A stretch of DNA of 64,000 nt from NCBI GenBank assembly GCA_036971475.1, contig JBAIZL010000002.1, positions 128,651,033 to 128,715,032 of the forward strand, written 5' to 3'. The notes below the pieces were generated by a model. That model was not told the DNA's origin, made no database searches, and saw only the letters and a program-made list of their open reading frames with translations. The position numbers were made by a program, and so were the translations under genes. The DNA is from Prosapia bicincta. Its lineage: Eukaryota; Arthropoda; Insecta; Hemiptera; Cercopidae. This document shows, piece after piece, positions 20,631-33,424 of the stretch (position 1 is its first letter; every line of letters starts with the position of its first letter).

Positions 20631-20910
20631 GGCACTGGGGTTACTGTAGACAATCATACAGTTTTGACAAACTAAAGATGGCTTCTGTTTTAAAAGCAAC
20701 CTCTATGGATAATTATCCCCATAATCCTCTCTCCCTTAAATTTAATGCATTTTGAAAAGAACCTCTCGCTCGAAAAGCTCATGGTAAAGTGGGTCGATAA
20801 TTATAGTTACACGGCAACTTTTTAAACTTCCGTGCATCCTTCTGTTGCATCTCACATAGGAACGCCTTGATACATGTTTCATTGCTTGTAGAAATCTCAT
20901 ATATATTTAC

Positions 20911-20911
20911 C

Positions 20912-20954
<43 letters not shown>
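20911..20954. repeat. TA microsatellite
   Basis: Uninterrupted TA run. The short minus-strand open frame that crosses it is a by-product. Confidence 0.9.
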
Positions 20955-20958
<4 letters not shown>

Positions 20959-21049
20959 AATGATTAAATTCACAATTTTTTAATTTCCATGTAATTGTTC
21001 TGATTTTTTTTTGAATACTGGTAAATAATTATTTTTAAATAAATAAGGC

Positions 21050-21244
21050 TTCTAAACCACACATAACTTTTATTTAAAACTTATGTACATTTCAATTGCA
21101 CAGCAATCATATGCAGAGGTTTTTAAAAATACAACTGTTGTATTTTACAATACAAAGAGTTGTATTTTTAAATACCTCTGAATATTATTGCTGTGCAATT
21201 GAAATGTACATAAGGTTTAAATAAAAGTTATTTGTGGTTTAGAG
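21050..21244. repeat. 195-bp palindromic repeat, MITE-like
   Basis: Arms of about 88 bp pair almost throughout (tips TTCTAAACCACA and TGTGGTTTAGAG) around a short centre near 21137-21155. This looks like a hairpin-type non-autonomous element. No clear target duplication. Confidence 0.75.
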
Positions 21245-22601
21245 GTTTCATTTATAAATAAACACTACACCACAGTTGCTTCATACAGTTACTGGTTAAT
21301 AATAATAGTATTATTTTATTGACTAAAATAATGTAACAGTTCTTTACTGGTGATTACTCTAGCACAGTGGTTTCTCATAGATTTGCTATGTGATCTCTTA
21401 ACGTTTGATCACTTTCGATCTGTTACGTTTCTTGACAGAAAGCCTTGAATTGTCCAAAACATTAGTTCAGTTTGTAGTACCATAGAACTTATTTAATATT
21501 GCACCCTTATCCATACGATTCAGTATGCTTGAGTTAAACGGGGGCGGGGGCGGTAGATGTTCTACCACATGTTGAAGAAGGACGCGTTCCGGTAAAAGAG
21601 AAATAATTGTTGTCACACAATGCAAACGAGTTCAGACCTAAAGACCGCATCTTCTTTAAAAAATTACAGAAAGGGATCTAGTAGAAATGGATCATTACAA
21701 ATACTCTAGATAAATGACGTGAAAAAGCGGGTACAAGGAGGATCTAAGAAATAAAAATATACATCTACTTCTTTAAAAACATTCAATCCCAAAATCTTCT
21801 AAAATTAAAATCTACTAAAACGTAACTAAGGCTTTGTTTGGGCCTTTCGTTATAATCATTTTATATTATTTCTGAAAAATAATGGGTTTACAAACCTAAA
21901 ATTCGTTTTGGGATGCCCTATTAGTATCCAAACACTGTGGCTGCAATGTATACCTATTGTTGAATTTCTAGTCAGAGTAATAACGGAAGAAGAGAATTTT
22001 GTTTCGTCATTTAAAGTAATTGTTTTGAAAAAGACATATTAGCAAAATTCGTAAACTATTAAATATTTTTCAACTGAAAATAAATTAAAAGTGAGTGAGT
22101 TTATACACATGTATACATAAGTATATATTCCGTTTATACGTATACATTTAATCTAATTTGAATTTACAAATATTTAAATTTTCTTAATTAGCATTGACTT
22201 TTCGAATTGTTTGTAGCTGTGTTAATTTCCACAGTTTGTTGTTACTGACGTCAATCCTGCTTTTGTTTACTCTATAGCTTTTACATCCAACATAGCTATT
22301 AGCATAGCATTGTCAGATTGAAACTGTAACGTTTATTAAATTTATTTATATTCAGTACAATATGCGCTCTGTTGGCGGAAAATGTTTGTATAATAATTGG
22401 TACATATAGAGTTATTTCTAATAAACGTGGCTCACTACATACGATTAAATAAACCACTTAAAATTCTTGGATCTAAATTTACCAGTTAATTTTTAGATAT
22501 CGTACATTTTTAATGAAAGAAGTTGAAAAAATGTGAAAACAATGGTGAAAAGTCATGAAAACACGGATAATCAATTTTCTCTTAGTCGTCCTTGTGTTTT
22601 T
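21245..22601. other. AT-rich stretch, no gene recognised
   Basis: No sustained open frame. Contains a small G-rich patch at about 21539-21555. A CAGTGGTTTCTCA phrase at about 21365 resembles the tip of some hAT elements, but no partner end is visible. Confidence 0.5.
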
Positions 22602-23080
22602 TTCAATTCCTTCTATTAGTTCACACTCTCCCTATATATATATATATATATCTTGTTCAAAATTTCTATATTTAATTAAATACTTTTTATTCATCCATTC
22701 AAGTTCAAATACATTTTTTTAAACTTGTAGTGGATAACACATGATATTATTATAGATTTTTCAAAATATTTTTTCATTATTAAATTTAATGAATTAATTA
22801 TATTTTTTATGGGAGACAAACTTTTCATGGTATGCACATAGTCCTTTCGTCCCACTTGGGTTAAAATAAATTATAATATATTAATTCATAAAACAGCTGA
22901 TTTTATTTTATAGTTATGTGGTAGAACAGCTTTTAAACGTATAGGTTATGTTACTCTATCGATATTAATTGTAATTATTTAATAAAAAGTAACGAAAATT
23001 AAGTTTTTCTTTGTTGACCAGATTTGGAATTGACATTAAAACGTTTGGCTTATATTACTTGCTTTGAATTATTACACAAA
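22602..23080 (+). repeat. Microsatellite-cored dispersed repeat, copy 2
   Basis: Starts with TTTTTTTCAATTCCTTCTAT, then TAGTTC, matching 29041 onward in copy 4. It then has a short TA run (about 22634-22651), then the segment shared with 273-720 and 29682-30020. This copy and copy 4 show that conserved sequence lies on both sides of the dinucleotide run, so the microsatellite is internal to the element. Confidence 0.7.
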
Positions 23081-24200
23081 TTGTATTTCTCTTCTTGTAA
23101 TTAACTCTTAATATATGAACCAACAATATCCGTATGTTAATTTATTCGGCAGAACAGTAACTCTGGGCTACGCAGCTGGAACTCGCCTGACGAGCCTTCT
23201 CCTAACCCACTTCTAAATCTCCCCATTTTGAACAGATCAGGTCTCTCATAAAAGACCTTAATACTCTGAAAATACATATATTTGACCTGAATAATACATT
23301 CATTTTCATAAATACTATTTCATTGTTTAAAACCATAAAGTGAACAACAAATGTACTACAGAATGAAGAAATACAAGCAGGTTACTTCAGTATGAGGAAA
23401 TATATTTAGGTTACTTCCTTACAACAGCTTCATAGTATCTAAGAAGTCATAGTGTACGTAACCTTACGCTGCTGACTCATTTGTGACTGATTATGTGACA
23501 CATCGTCACTGTGATTAGACTTGCTGTAATTGTTTGTAATTAGTAATTTGCACGTGTTGAAGCCGCAATGTACAACTTAAACTCTTCGACCTTGACAGCC
23601 CATTAACTCTAAGGTTGTTAACACTCCAGTGTTGTTTACGTTAACCTGTCGAAGCGTCATTAGTTTTTGCGTACATTAACTTCGACCTAAGCTTGAGATG
23701 ATTTTGCGACCGGTTGTTGATGAGATGAATAGACCTGAACTGGTTTTACGTAGGAACGAACCTATACAAGTTCCATAAATACCGATTTAGATTCAAGTGA
23801 TGTCTGTGAAGCTTAAGAAATAAAAATCATTCCGTCAGTCGGGTACTGTGGACTCTAGTACTTTTGGGGACCAGGTATTCCTTAACATCACACGAGTAGC
23901 CTATACCAGCAAATTGGCTTTATTTTTATACTTATTCACTAGTTTCGGACGAGACACGGACATCCCCATAACAAAACATACATACATTTAGACATACATA
24001 CTTTTACTTCAATAGTTTGACTCTTACTAAAGTGATTATTGAGTTACAAAGAATTAGATGTGAGTCCCCGCTTCTGACGATTACGTATAAGCCCGTTTAC
24101 GTAGCCCTTTTCCACAAGTTTCAAAGACTTGTTTCGAACTAAATTCTGTACATACACTTTTATATTCTATTATAATTTTTAATCCATTATTGTCAGTGTT
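23081..24200. other. No gene recognised
   Basis: Mixed-composition stretch with only short open frames. No tRNA cloverleaf or defined repeat found by eye. Confidence 0.5.
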
Positions 24201-24484
24201 CATATCACTACATCTCACATATGTATTAAAGTAAATAGATGAGGTTGCCACATAACATTTCTAAAGTACCTTCAAAAATGCAGATTGTAAAGGACGCCCA
24301 ATCTGTTATGGTACATCATGTATGAAGTCTATTATCTGATGCCGTACTACATTAGTATATTTAGGCTGTTATTTAAAGCATTATTGTAATTTTCATTCCT
24401 GATGATGTTGGTACTGTTTACCAACGAAAAGCTTTGAATGTAAATGAATAAATACTCTTGTATTTGAATAACCTATGTTATTAT
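24201..24484 (+). repeat. Dispersed repeat with CTGATGA hairpin module and ATTCTTGTATTTGAAT-type end
   Basis: Contains CTGATGATG at 24399, a hairpin GTTGGTA-CTGTT-TACCAAC (24407-24425), then GAAAAGC. It continues into the (A)CTCTTGTATTTGAATAACC end also seen at 162-190 and 34314-34340. The hAT element at 24485 is inserted in its TA-rich tail, and the tail resumes as TA repeats after 27255. Confidence 0.6.
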
Positions 24485-27249
24485 TAGGGATGGGCCGATT
24501 CCTAAAATTTTCGATTCCGATTCCGATTCTAAAATTTTCCGTTCGATTCTCGATTCTTTAGTCGATTCTCGATTCTCGATTCTTTCAAGTTATATTAGCT
24601 TACATGCTAGTTCACTAATAATTAATTTAGTTAACATCTTGGTCATAATGCAAAACCTTTTAAAAGTTCTGTTTTAATGTAATAGGCTACACAAAACCTT
24701 CAAACCTTGATTTATCAATAGGAATTTTTAAAAGCATAAAACATATCGGATTAAAGTAATGACTTATTTTAAACTTAAAAATGTGAACTTTACTTATTTT
24801 ATGATGTTTGAAAAAATTCCTAAGCCTATTTACATTGTCTCTCAAAACAAAACAAAAATTAAAAACAAACGAACAATATAAAAAGTAAAAAATTAATACA
24901 AGTAGAATAGTTTTTAATATTTAAAAGTCTGGAAGGTAATGTACATTTCTGTTCAAAAACACAAGCATTTGAACACGTTGTGAGTCAAGCTAGTTTCATC
25001 GCTAATCACATTAGCTAATCACTAGCTCCTGAAGTTGAGAAAGGTTTTTCAGAAAACACTGTCGCGAGTGCACAGACAGGTATTTTATTGCCATTGCATT
25101 TATATGAGGATATTTGGGACTTTGTACTGCCAAATACTTCCCAACATCACAATCTGGACTGGTTAATGGTTCCTCCCAGATAATTGTTTACTTCTTCTTC
25201 TATTGTCAATTCCCCTGGGGTACCTTCTTCCTCAACATTCTGGATTAGTGGGGCATACCTTCTCCACATCTGGTGGGACCTTTTTTCTGCAGGTGTAACT
25301 GGAAAAAGTGCAACTGATTCAGGCCTATTTTGTATTTATTACTCAATCCCAGTGGATTTTTAACCGACTATAACTTGTAGGTCCTGTGTCTAAGGATAAA
25401 GTTTCTTCAAGTATAGATCTTTTTTGTTGATAAATTTGGGCAAAATGAATGTTGTTTAAGTACTTTTTCATATTTGATATATTATGTGGTTTTCCACAAC
25501 CAGTTTCTGTTAAATGTGATCGAATTGACGCGACGGCCAGTACCCTGAACCGTCGGGCCTCTTAACGCTTTAAGTTTATTAGTACTACTCAGCTGGTGTT
25601 GCTACTTTTGGAAAAATTAAGGCACAGTATTTAACAACAAGCTTCACACTACTTACAGATCTATTTACGATGGTTTTTGTTTGATAGATAAACGCCGACG
25701 GCATTAAAAACATGATGTTATTCTAAGAGCTTTTTGTCCGTATTTACGGCCCGTCACACATATTTGTTATAACGTATTGTAATGATTTTCACTACTGTTT
25801 TCAAAATTTCACAAAACCATAAAAGTAAGTCGGAAATATTGACTAAATATTTAGTTGTAAAATAATCCTTAAAAACGGACTTGTGAAAGTTAAGTACAAA
25901 CATTGATACACTTAGATAAACTCATCCTTACTAGGAAGAAAATTATAACGTAAATTCCTTAACAAGTAAATTATTTGGTGTTAAAACTTTTACTTAATAT
26001 GAATCTTGGATAGTATTTACTGGACCTGTAGCATTACTTATCAGAGAGAGAATATATTACACTTTAGTTCTATATTCAAAATATTTATAAACTCACAAAT
26101 CAATCACATGTGACACCTTTACGTGTCTTAGTGATAGGCGCAAAAACACTTTTATCACCAGTCAGTTTATTATTTGGGTAGCCGGGACATGAAATTATGG
26201 TTTTGTTGTTTCTTGCTAACACAAAACACAAAAAATATCAAAACAGTGTTGCACAGATAATAAAATTTAATTTAATCAAAAACAATGTCTGCTAAATTTT
26301 TCCGACGGAGTTTATTTAAGTTTCATTTACGGTAGGAAAAAAACTATGTTGGGCCAGTTGGTCCGACACGTATTTTTATAAATAATATGATAAGAAACGT
26401 ATATTCATACTTAGATATGATAGGGGAACAAAGTATAAGAACACGTGATAAGAAAATGAGCTTAAAATATTTTGGCAATTCTCTATGAAAACGCCGATGT
26501 TGTGGCCGGCAGCTAAAGTATTAAGGTGCAGTGACGCGTTCGCTTTGTTTGTTAAACTACACGAACTATTTCACCTGTAAGTTTATATTACTGTACATTA
26601 TTTTGCTACATTTTTAGCTACTATGCGGATCTGTTTATCATGTAATAAATAGTTTCATTTGCTATTACAATCGTGTTTATTTTCTTTTCGCTCCGAAATA
26701 TATTACATTACTGTGAGAGTGATATCTGTCTATAATATAATTTATTGAGGTTACGTTTCGGAGGAATAATACGGTGTTTCTGTTATCCGTCTATTCGCTC
26801 AACCATCATGGCAACGGTTAATCGAGTTTTTACTGTACTTTTTTTGTGTTTTGTTCTGACATCTATAAATCAGTGGCAGTAAGACACATGGGGGAGAGAG
26901 AGATAGTATCGAACCCGCTCTAGTGAGAGAGAGAGAGAGGAGCGATGTCAAACGACCAGAAATGGTTACGATCTTAATTGCTGTTGCTTCTTAAATAATA
27001 ATATTTTCGTTATATTTTCGTTTACTTTAATCATTTAATTCATTCAAATCAACCAATACATAAATAAGATATAGTTGGTAATTAATTATTTTTACAATAA
27101 ATTACTCCACACACATATTAATACTAGTTAACAAAATAGGAATCGGAATCGACACTTTTATGATGAAGAATCGAGTATCGACGATTCCTCGATACCACCT
27201 AGAATCGACGATTCCTGGAATCGAGAATCGGAATCGGCCCACCCCTAGT

Positions 27250-27255
<6 letters not shown>
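24477..27255. mobile_element. hAT DNA transposon, internally deleted, with 8-bp target duplication
   Basis: The element spans 24485-27247 (2763 bp). Its ends are TAGGGATGGGCCGATTCC on the left and, read inward from the right, TAGGGGTGGGCCGATTCC. The flanking 8-bp duplication GTTATTAT is perfect (24477-24484 and 27248-27255). Sub-terminal regions are rich in GATTC/GAATC repeats (24498-24590 and 27138-27240). An 8-bp duplication and a TAGGG(A/G)TGGG tip are typical of hAT elements. Inside is a decayed transposase remnant on the minus strand and a long stretch (25540-27130) without coding signal, which includes a GA-rich run at 26892-26941. Confidence 0.88.
24930..25530 (-). pseudogene. hAT transposase remnant: BED finger joined to dimerisation domain
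   Basis: On the minus strand, the segment near 25500-25430 reads CGKPHNISNMKKYLNNIH, which fits the second half of a BED zinc finger. After a short stretch, the segment near 25110-24980 shows fragments in shifting frames that fit the C-terminal hAT dimerisation domain: YPHINAMAIKYLSV, then VFSEKPFSTSGA. The long catalytic middle of hAT transposases is missing and frames are broken, so this copy makes no transposase. It could be mobilised only by a related active element. Confidence 0.65.

Positions 27256-27312
<57 letters not shown>
27256..27312. repeat. TA microsatellite
   Basis: TA run directly after the right target duplication of the hAT element, continuing the tail of the repeat into which it inserted. 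Confidence 0.95.
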
Positions 27313-27314
<2 letters not shown>

Positions 27315-27540
27315 ACAGAGAATGTCAGGAAACCGGAAATGTCGACATTTACTAAAACGCATATTAGTAAATGTCCCCATTTACTAGGTAATGTCGCCAA
27401 ACCCCGACTTTACCCGACTTTAACCGAAAGGGACTAGCCAATGTCAAAAGGTAGAACGTTTCTAAGAAAGATCGTGTTTCACTTCACAAGTGATAAATTT
27501 TACGTTCAATAATGTTTATTAGAAGCGGAAACTACTTCCT
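27313..27540. repeat. AATGTC-rich segment with 11-bp hairpin
   Basis: GACATTTACTA (27344-27354) pairs perfectly with TAGTAAATGTC (27365-27375) across a 10-base loop. AATGTC or its complement recurs at least five times between 27320 and 27445. Class unknown. Confidence 0.55.
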
Positions 27541-27760
27541 GATTTTCCTTTCTTTCTTTGTTAACAAAGGAGTAATGGTATGGAGTAAATGGTATCAGCT
27601 ATTTATACTTTTTAAATAAATTTCAACGTATGGTTACTACGAGAAAATATTAACTCCGGTTATTAGTTATATAGGTCTTAGTTTTTAGATCCCGATGTGT
27701 TTGTAACCTTCTGATGATGCTAACAGAGTTAGCGAAACGTACAAGGTTGTTTAAATATTT
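27541..27760 (+). repeat. Dispersed repeat with CTGATGA hairpin module
   Basis: Aligns with 28434-28600 through TTAACAAAGGA, ACTAAATGGTAT-like, CTCCGGTT(A/G)TTAGTTATAT and TTTAGA landmarks. It ends in CTGATGATG (27711) with a perfect hairpin GCTAAC-AGA-GTTAGC (27719-27733), then GAAACG. Flanking AACCTT and AAGGTT could also pair. See the finding on hammerhead-like modules. Confidence 0.6.
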
Positions 27761-27837
27761 GTAGTAAGGGTTGTTGATGTTTAATTATTATAATAACGCT
27801 ACTGTGCTCTGTATAGGCTAGATGTTTTGTATTTGAT

Positions 27838-28030
27838 TTTTTTAAAGGTTATGAGGTAGAACAGCTGTTTTAAAGCATGGGTTATGTGGTAGAACAGGTG
27901 TTTTAAAGCATAGGTTATGTTATTTTAATTATGTAATTTTCAGTTATTTAATAGAAAGTAACTAAAAATAAAATTGTCTTAGTTTACCGAAATAGGAATA
28001 GAAAATTAAAAAGTTTTGTTCAAATTACTT
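27838..28030 (+). repeat. Microsatellite-cored dispersed repeat, copy 3 (right half, internal duplication)
   Basis: Matches the right half of the family seen at 530-700 and 29850-30010. Here the unit GGTTATG-x-GGTAGAACAG(C/G)TGTTTTAAAGCA is duplicated in tandem. Confidence 0.6.
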
Positions 28031-28441
28031 GTATTTTTGGTAATTATATAGACGTGCGACTACCGCTATTTTAATCAATTTTATGTTTTCTTATGTATTT
28101 TTATGTCCTGAACACGAATTTGATATTAGTTTTTGTCGCTGAGGACTATTTAAGGCCAAATACTCTGAAGAAGTACCTGTACATCATTTTCTACTTACCG
28201 TTTTCTTGTGCATATCGTCCTAGGACGTGTTTTAGAACAATTTTCTATTTTAATCTCAGGTGGTCACAATTACCGCAATGGTATGTAGAAAATGATGAAC
28301 GTGTTCTTCTGCAGCGTATTTGTCCTTAAATAGACCTCAGCGACAAAAACTATTTGTGTTCAGGACATAAAAATACATAAGAAAAGAAAAGAAATTCACA
28401 AAATAGCGGTAGTCGCACGTCTATATAATTACCGTATTTTT
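28031..28441. mobile_element. 395-bp palindromic MITE with 8-bp target duplication GTATTTTT
   Basis: The element at 28039-28433 is an inverted repeat with arms of roughly 170 bp. Tips GGTAATTATATAGACGTGCG and CGCACGTCTATATAATTACC pair perfectly. GTATTTTT flanks it on both sides (28031-28038 and 28434-28441). The open frame at 28093-28329 spans the palindrome and is not a gene. An 8-bp duplication fits hAT, P or Merlin superfamilies; the GG start does not look like a typical hAT tip, so the superfamily is open. Confidence 0.85.
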
Positions 28442-28600
28442 AACAAAGGACTTTATAGTATTGACTAAATGGTATAGGTTATCTATACTACTAAAATAAA
28501 TTCCAATGAATGGTTGCACCGAGATACAGTTTTTAAATATCTCCGGTTGTTAGTTATATTTAGGCTTTTATTTAGAACCGTCATTAACAGAAACGTCTTT
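28434..28600 (+). repeat. Second copy of the 27541-27760 repeat, interrupted by the MITE
   Basis: Continues directly after the MITE's right duplication and aligns with 27555-27710, lacking the CTGATGATG hairpin, which is replaced by a diverged AACAGAAACG. The sequence from 28601 to 29034 shows nothing I can define. Confidence 0.55.
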
Positions 28601-29034
28601 TTGTAATTAATTTTTAAATATTAGAAACAAGTGTAGAAATTAGTCGTAACTGGTGTGAAACTTTAACTACAAACCGCACTGATAATGTATTCACTGATGG
28701 CAGAAACGGTATTTTTATAAACATAATCAGTAACACTTCTCTCAGAATTAATTAACGAATCTCTATATTATTCAATGATAAACTATCTCTGTTCGTAAAT
28801 TTGATATGGTTGACAAGTAGATGTGAAGAGAACCGAAGCAGCCTCATTAAATCCTGTATCTAGGCTACACCTGTGTTCTCTATACTTGGTCTTATGTTGC
28901 AACAGGCAACTAGTTTGCTGCGAAGAAAATGTGATCCTAAGGTTACCCAGGTTCACCCAGCCGCTGATGCAGCGCTCGCGTTTTACATTGTTTTCAAGAA
29001 TTTACAACGTCTTTCCTCTTTCTCCTTGTTAGAC

Positions 29035-30020
<986 letters not shown>

Positions 30021-30164
30021 AAGTTGAATTGCTCAGGAACATTGTGCGAAAACGCGCTGACTTTCAAAGCAGGTTACTTGAGACAACATAGCGAAACAAC
30101 AGAAATGTTTATTTCATATATTGGCTAGTAATGACCGCACTTAGCATTCTAAAACACAATTATT

Positions 30165-30975
30165 TATATTTTTTCACACTTGAAACAGTAATTTAAAATT
30201 AGTGTTTAGTTAATTTTTCACTGATGTAATATTTTTGATCTGCAAGGTTATTTTTTTGTCAGCGAGTTTACCATCCAAACAGGGACGAACCGAGAAGGTT
30301 TTTAAGGGTTAAAACGTTAATACAAGAATAAAATATCTTGTTAATGCTGCATCACCCAAAAGCTAATTTTTAACACGTTTTAAAACTGGGATACTTAATA
30401 CTACTGTTAAATAAAAAGGATAAGTGTTTATATATTATTTTGACTATTATTAGCTGTAATTGTCGTTATAAAATACCATTATTTACATAATTAATCAGTA
30501 GTAATTGAGCTGGCTTGTGAGTTATGGTTATAAATAAATAAATAACAGTACATGAACTCACAAAACAATATACTGTACGTTTTTGCATACTCGTTCTGTT
30601 GACTTGCGCCATCATGATCAGTGACAACGACCACAAATTTACAACTGCTACTCAGGTAAATTTGTAGTGGTGTCACTGATGATGATTAAATAAGTCATCG
30701 AAACGAGTATGACAATAAAGTATATTATTTGGTGAATTTTTCGGCAGATATTTATTTCTTTATACCATTATTTGTAGTTTTTACACTAAAAACACTAAAA
30801 TTAGTGTTTAATTAATAATTAACTGATTTAATATTTGTGCTCGGCAGAGGTCAATGATTTGAATGTCAGACGATTTACCTTTCACCGGGGGAGAAGGTTT
30901 TGAGGATTAAAACGTTGACAAAATAAAATGTACGATCATATATTTAAAAAAGCTACTACCACCTAAAAATTACAC
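30165..30975. repeat. Direct repeat pair flanking a palindromic insertion
   Basis: 30165-30375 and 30765-30975 align as direct repeats (AAAATTAGTGTTTA(G/A)TTAAT, GAGAAGGTTTT, TTAAAACGTT). Between them, 30507-30740 holds an inverted-repeat element. Its left tip GAGCTGGCTTGTGAGT is shared exactly with the palindromic repeat at 59754. Its right half carries CTGATGATG (30676) and CATCGAAACGAGTATG. No coding content. Confidence 0.6.
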
Positions 30976-32173
30976 TAAATTGACTAAATTAATGATACAT
31001 TTCATAAAAACTCCATATTCACTAATGTAACTAAAATATTATTTCTATTGGCAATAAATTTGAATTTTTTAAAAAATATGCTTATGCAACGTCCGTTAAA
31101 GATCCCTACTTGTATGTGCGTAACTTGATATAGTAATGACCGCATATTTGTTAGATAAAACTTACTAGTAGCGTCTAAAATTATGCATGTTAATATTTAT
31201 AGGAAAACCTCGTAACAATGGATGAAGTATTTTTGAAACATTCAAACAAGTTTCATATACTTAGTATTTCTATACAGAAGTGTACGTTGTGATAATTTAA
31301 ATCTATATTGTTTGTTCTTACAAGCTTTAACCTGATTTCCAAGTAAATACATCCCAGTAAGATCATAAAATTATAATTCTTTAAATTTGGACCACATTTA
31401 AATTAAAAACAAATCTAGTCCAGTTATTGTATCAATTTGGGCTTAATTTTAAGTTTACAATGTGATAAAATACGAGTTTAATATGATTTTAAAATTTTGC
31501 CTTATGGGAAAATTTAGCTGTTATCAAATCCGGGGCTCAGGCCAGACCTATTTACCGTAATAAATACGTCGGTATCTTTGAGGGACGAAGGTTCCAATTA
31601 ATTTAACGTTATTATTGTTTCAGTAGCTCCGGTAGAGAATAGGACATCCCTAGCACACAGACAATATTTTTCATCCTTTTCTGTTACTAAGAAAGCTTCA
31701 CGACTTTGACTTACTCCTTCAATAACTCTTGATACTTTATCAATCTTCTATAATATTGTTATTGTTATCTTCACCTTTAATTAACAAAATATTTAAATAT
31801 AAATAAAATAATAATTTATTTAATCATACATTTGAGTTGCAAATGTTGTACGAGCTAAAGGCGTAGGAAGTTAAAATTTGCGAAACCTACAAGTGTTTAC
31901 GCAACTTTCTCGGAAAACTACAGCTCTAAATTAAATAAAGTTTGTCGTGCCCTTAAAAGGAGAAAAATTACCTAACCTGGCGGGAAACCTTATGCAGTGG
32001 GAAAAGCTGGCCTTATTTAATAAGTAGCCTATATGGCGTAATCGCATTGCAGTCTGTCGACCTTTATTGCCCTTGTAATTGTTATGGAGGGCTATGACGG
32101 ATTTTATTACGAATAAAGTATAACTTGTGTTTATATATATTGGTTTAGGATGACACACGTTGTATACATAAAT
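30976..32173. other. AT-rich stretch, no gene supported
   Basis: A minus-strand frame at 31931-32158 (75 codons) is compositionally more protein-like than its neighbours and might be a scrap of a repeat-derived protein. It has no domain that I can name. The rest holds nothing recognisable. Confidence 0.45.
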
Positions 32174-33331
32174 ATTACTCGTATTACCCTTTTGCTTTTA
32201 CTTGTGACCAAACGTTTTGTTAACTAAAGGTTGTTAAATTGTTAAATTAGACTTGGAGGAAACGTTATCGTCTTACGACTTCGGCCTCGTATTTTTGCCG
32301 CTAGGAATGCTGCAGTTGTGCTTCTTTGGTACCAATTTTTGAAAGCTAGAAGAGATGTGATCGAAGAGTGTGTGTGATCTGTGCCGTGTTTGTTCATTAC
32401 TATTGAATTCATCTTCGCAAATCACCTTATAGACACTAAATACTCATGCAATAGTATGGGAAATAACATGAGATTCTGTGTTGTGTTTGTTCATTACTAT
32501 TGAATCCACCTTCGCAAATCACCTCATGGACACTAAACACTCATGTAATAGTATGGGAAATAACATGGGCATCTGTGTCGTGTTTGTTCATTACTATTGA
32601 ATCCACCTTCGTAAATCACCTCATGGACACTAAACACTCATGCAAAAGTATGGAAAATAACATGAGCATCCTCCACACATGCATCAAAGGCCATACAATA
32701 AACACACAAGAACAGTATGAAATATATAGACATAGCAACACACATAAAATTGACATCCTAAATGAACAAACACGACACAGATGCTCATGTTATTCCCCAT
32801 ACTATTGCATAAGTGTTTAGTGTCCATGAGGTGATTTGCGAAGGTGGATTCAATAGTAATGAACAAACACGACACAGATGCCCATGTTATTTCCCATACT
32901 ATTGCATGAGTGTTTAGTGTCCATGAGGTGGTTTGCGAAGGTGGATTCAATAGTAATGAACAAACACAACACAGAATCTCATGTTATTTCCCATACTATT
33001 GCATGAGTGTTTAGTGTCCATTAAGTGATTTGCAAAGGTGGATTCAATAGTAATGAACAAACACGACACAGATCACACATACTCTTCGATCACAGCACTT
33101 CTAACTTTCAAAAATTGGTACCAAAAAAGCCCAACTGCAGCATTCCTAGCGGCAAAAATAAGAGGCTGAAGAAATATAAGGTAAGACGAAAACGATTCCT
33201 CCAAGTGTAAGATAACAATTAAAACACCTTTAGTTAACAAAAAGTCTGGTCGCAAGTAATAACAAAAGTGTAATAAGTAATTAACAACCAGCTCGTCATG
33301 AACAGCAACAAGATTTCGGTATTACTCGTAT
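32174..33331. mobile_element. Foldback-like element with three 97-bp repeats in each arm
   Basis: The left arm (about 32185-32670) and right arm (about 32780-33280) are inverted copies with a few indels, separated by 109 bp. Each arm holds three tandem 97-bp units (left starts near 32391, 32488 and 32585, phrase TGTTCATTACTATTGAA). Long terminal inverted repeats containing tandem subrepeats are the known hallmark of foldback elements. ATTACTCGTAT occurs at 32174-32184 and 33321-33331 and may be the target duplication, although the right side then carries about 40 extra unpaired bases. No transposase. Confidence 0.75.
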
Positions 33332-33348
33332 ACTTAAGTATCTTTTTT

Positions 33349-33349
<1 letters not shown>

Positions 33350-33421
<72 letters not shown>
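33350..33421. repeat. Compound TC/TA microsatellite
   Basis: TC repeats followed directly by TA repeats. 33422-33885 is AT-rich without a recognised feature. Confidence 0.9.

Positions 33422-33424
<3 letters not shown>

Noticed and set aside
21365..21380. CAGTGGTTTCTCA as the left end of a hAT element
   Set aside because: It has one extra T compared with the usual tip, and no complementary end or 8-bp duplication was found downstream.
31931..32158. 75-codon minus-strand frame as a gene
   Set aside because: It is short, has no domain or splice context that I can support, and lies in repeat-rich DNA; it is noted only as a possible repeat-derived scrap.
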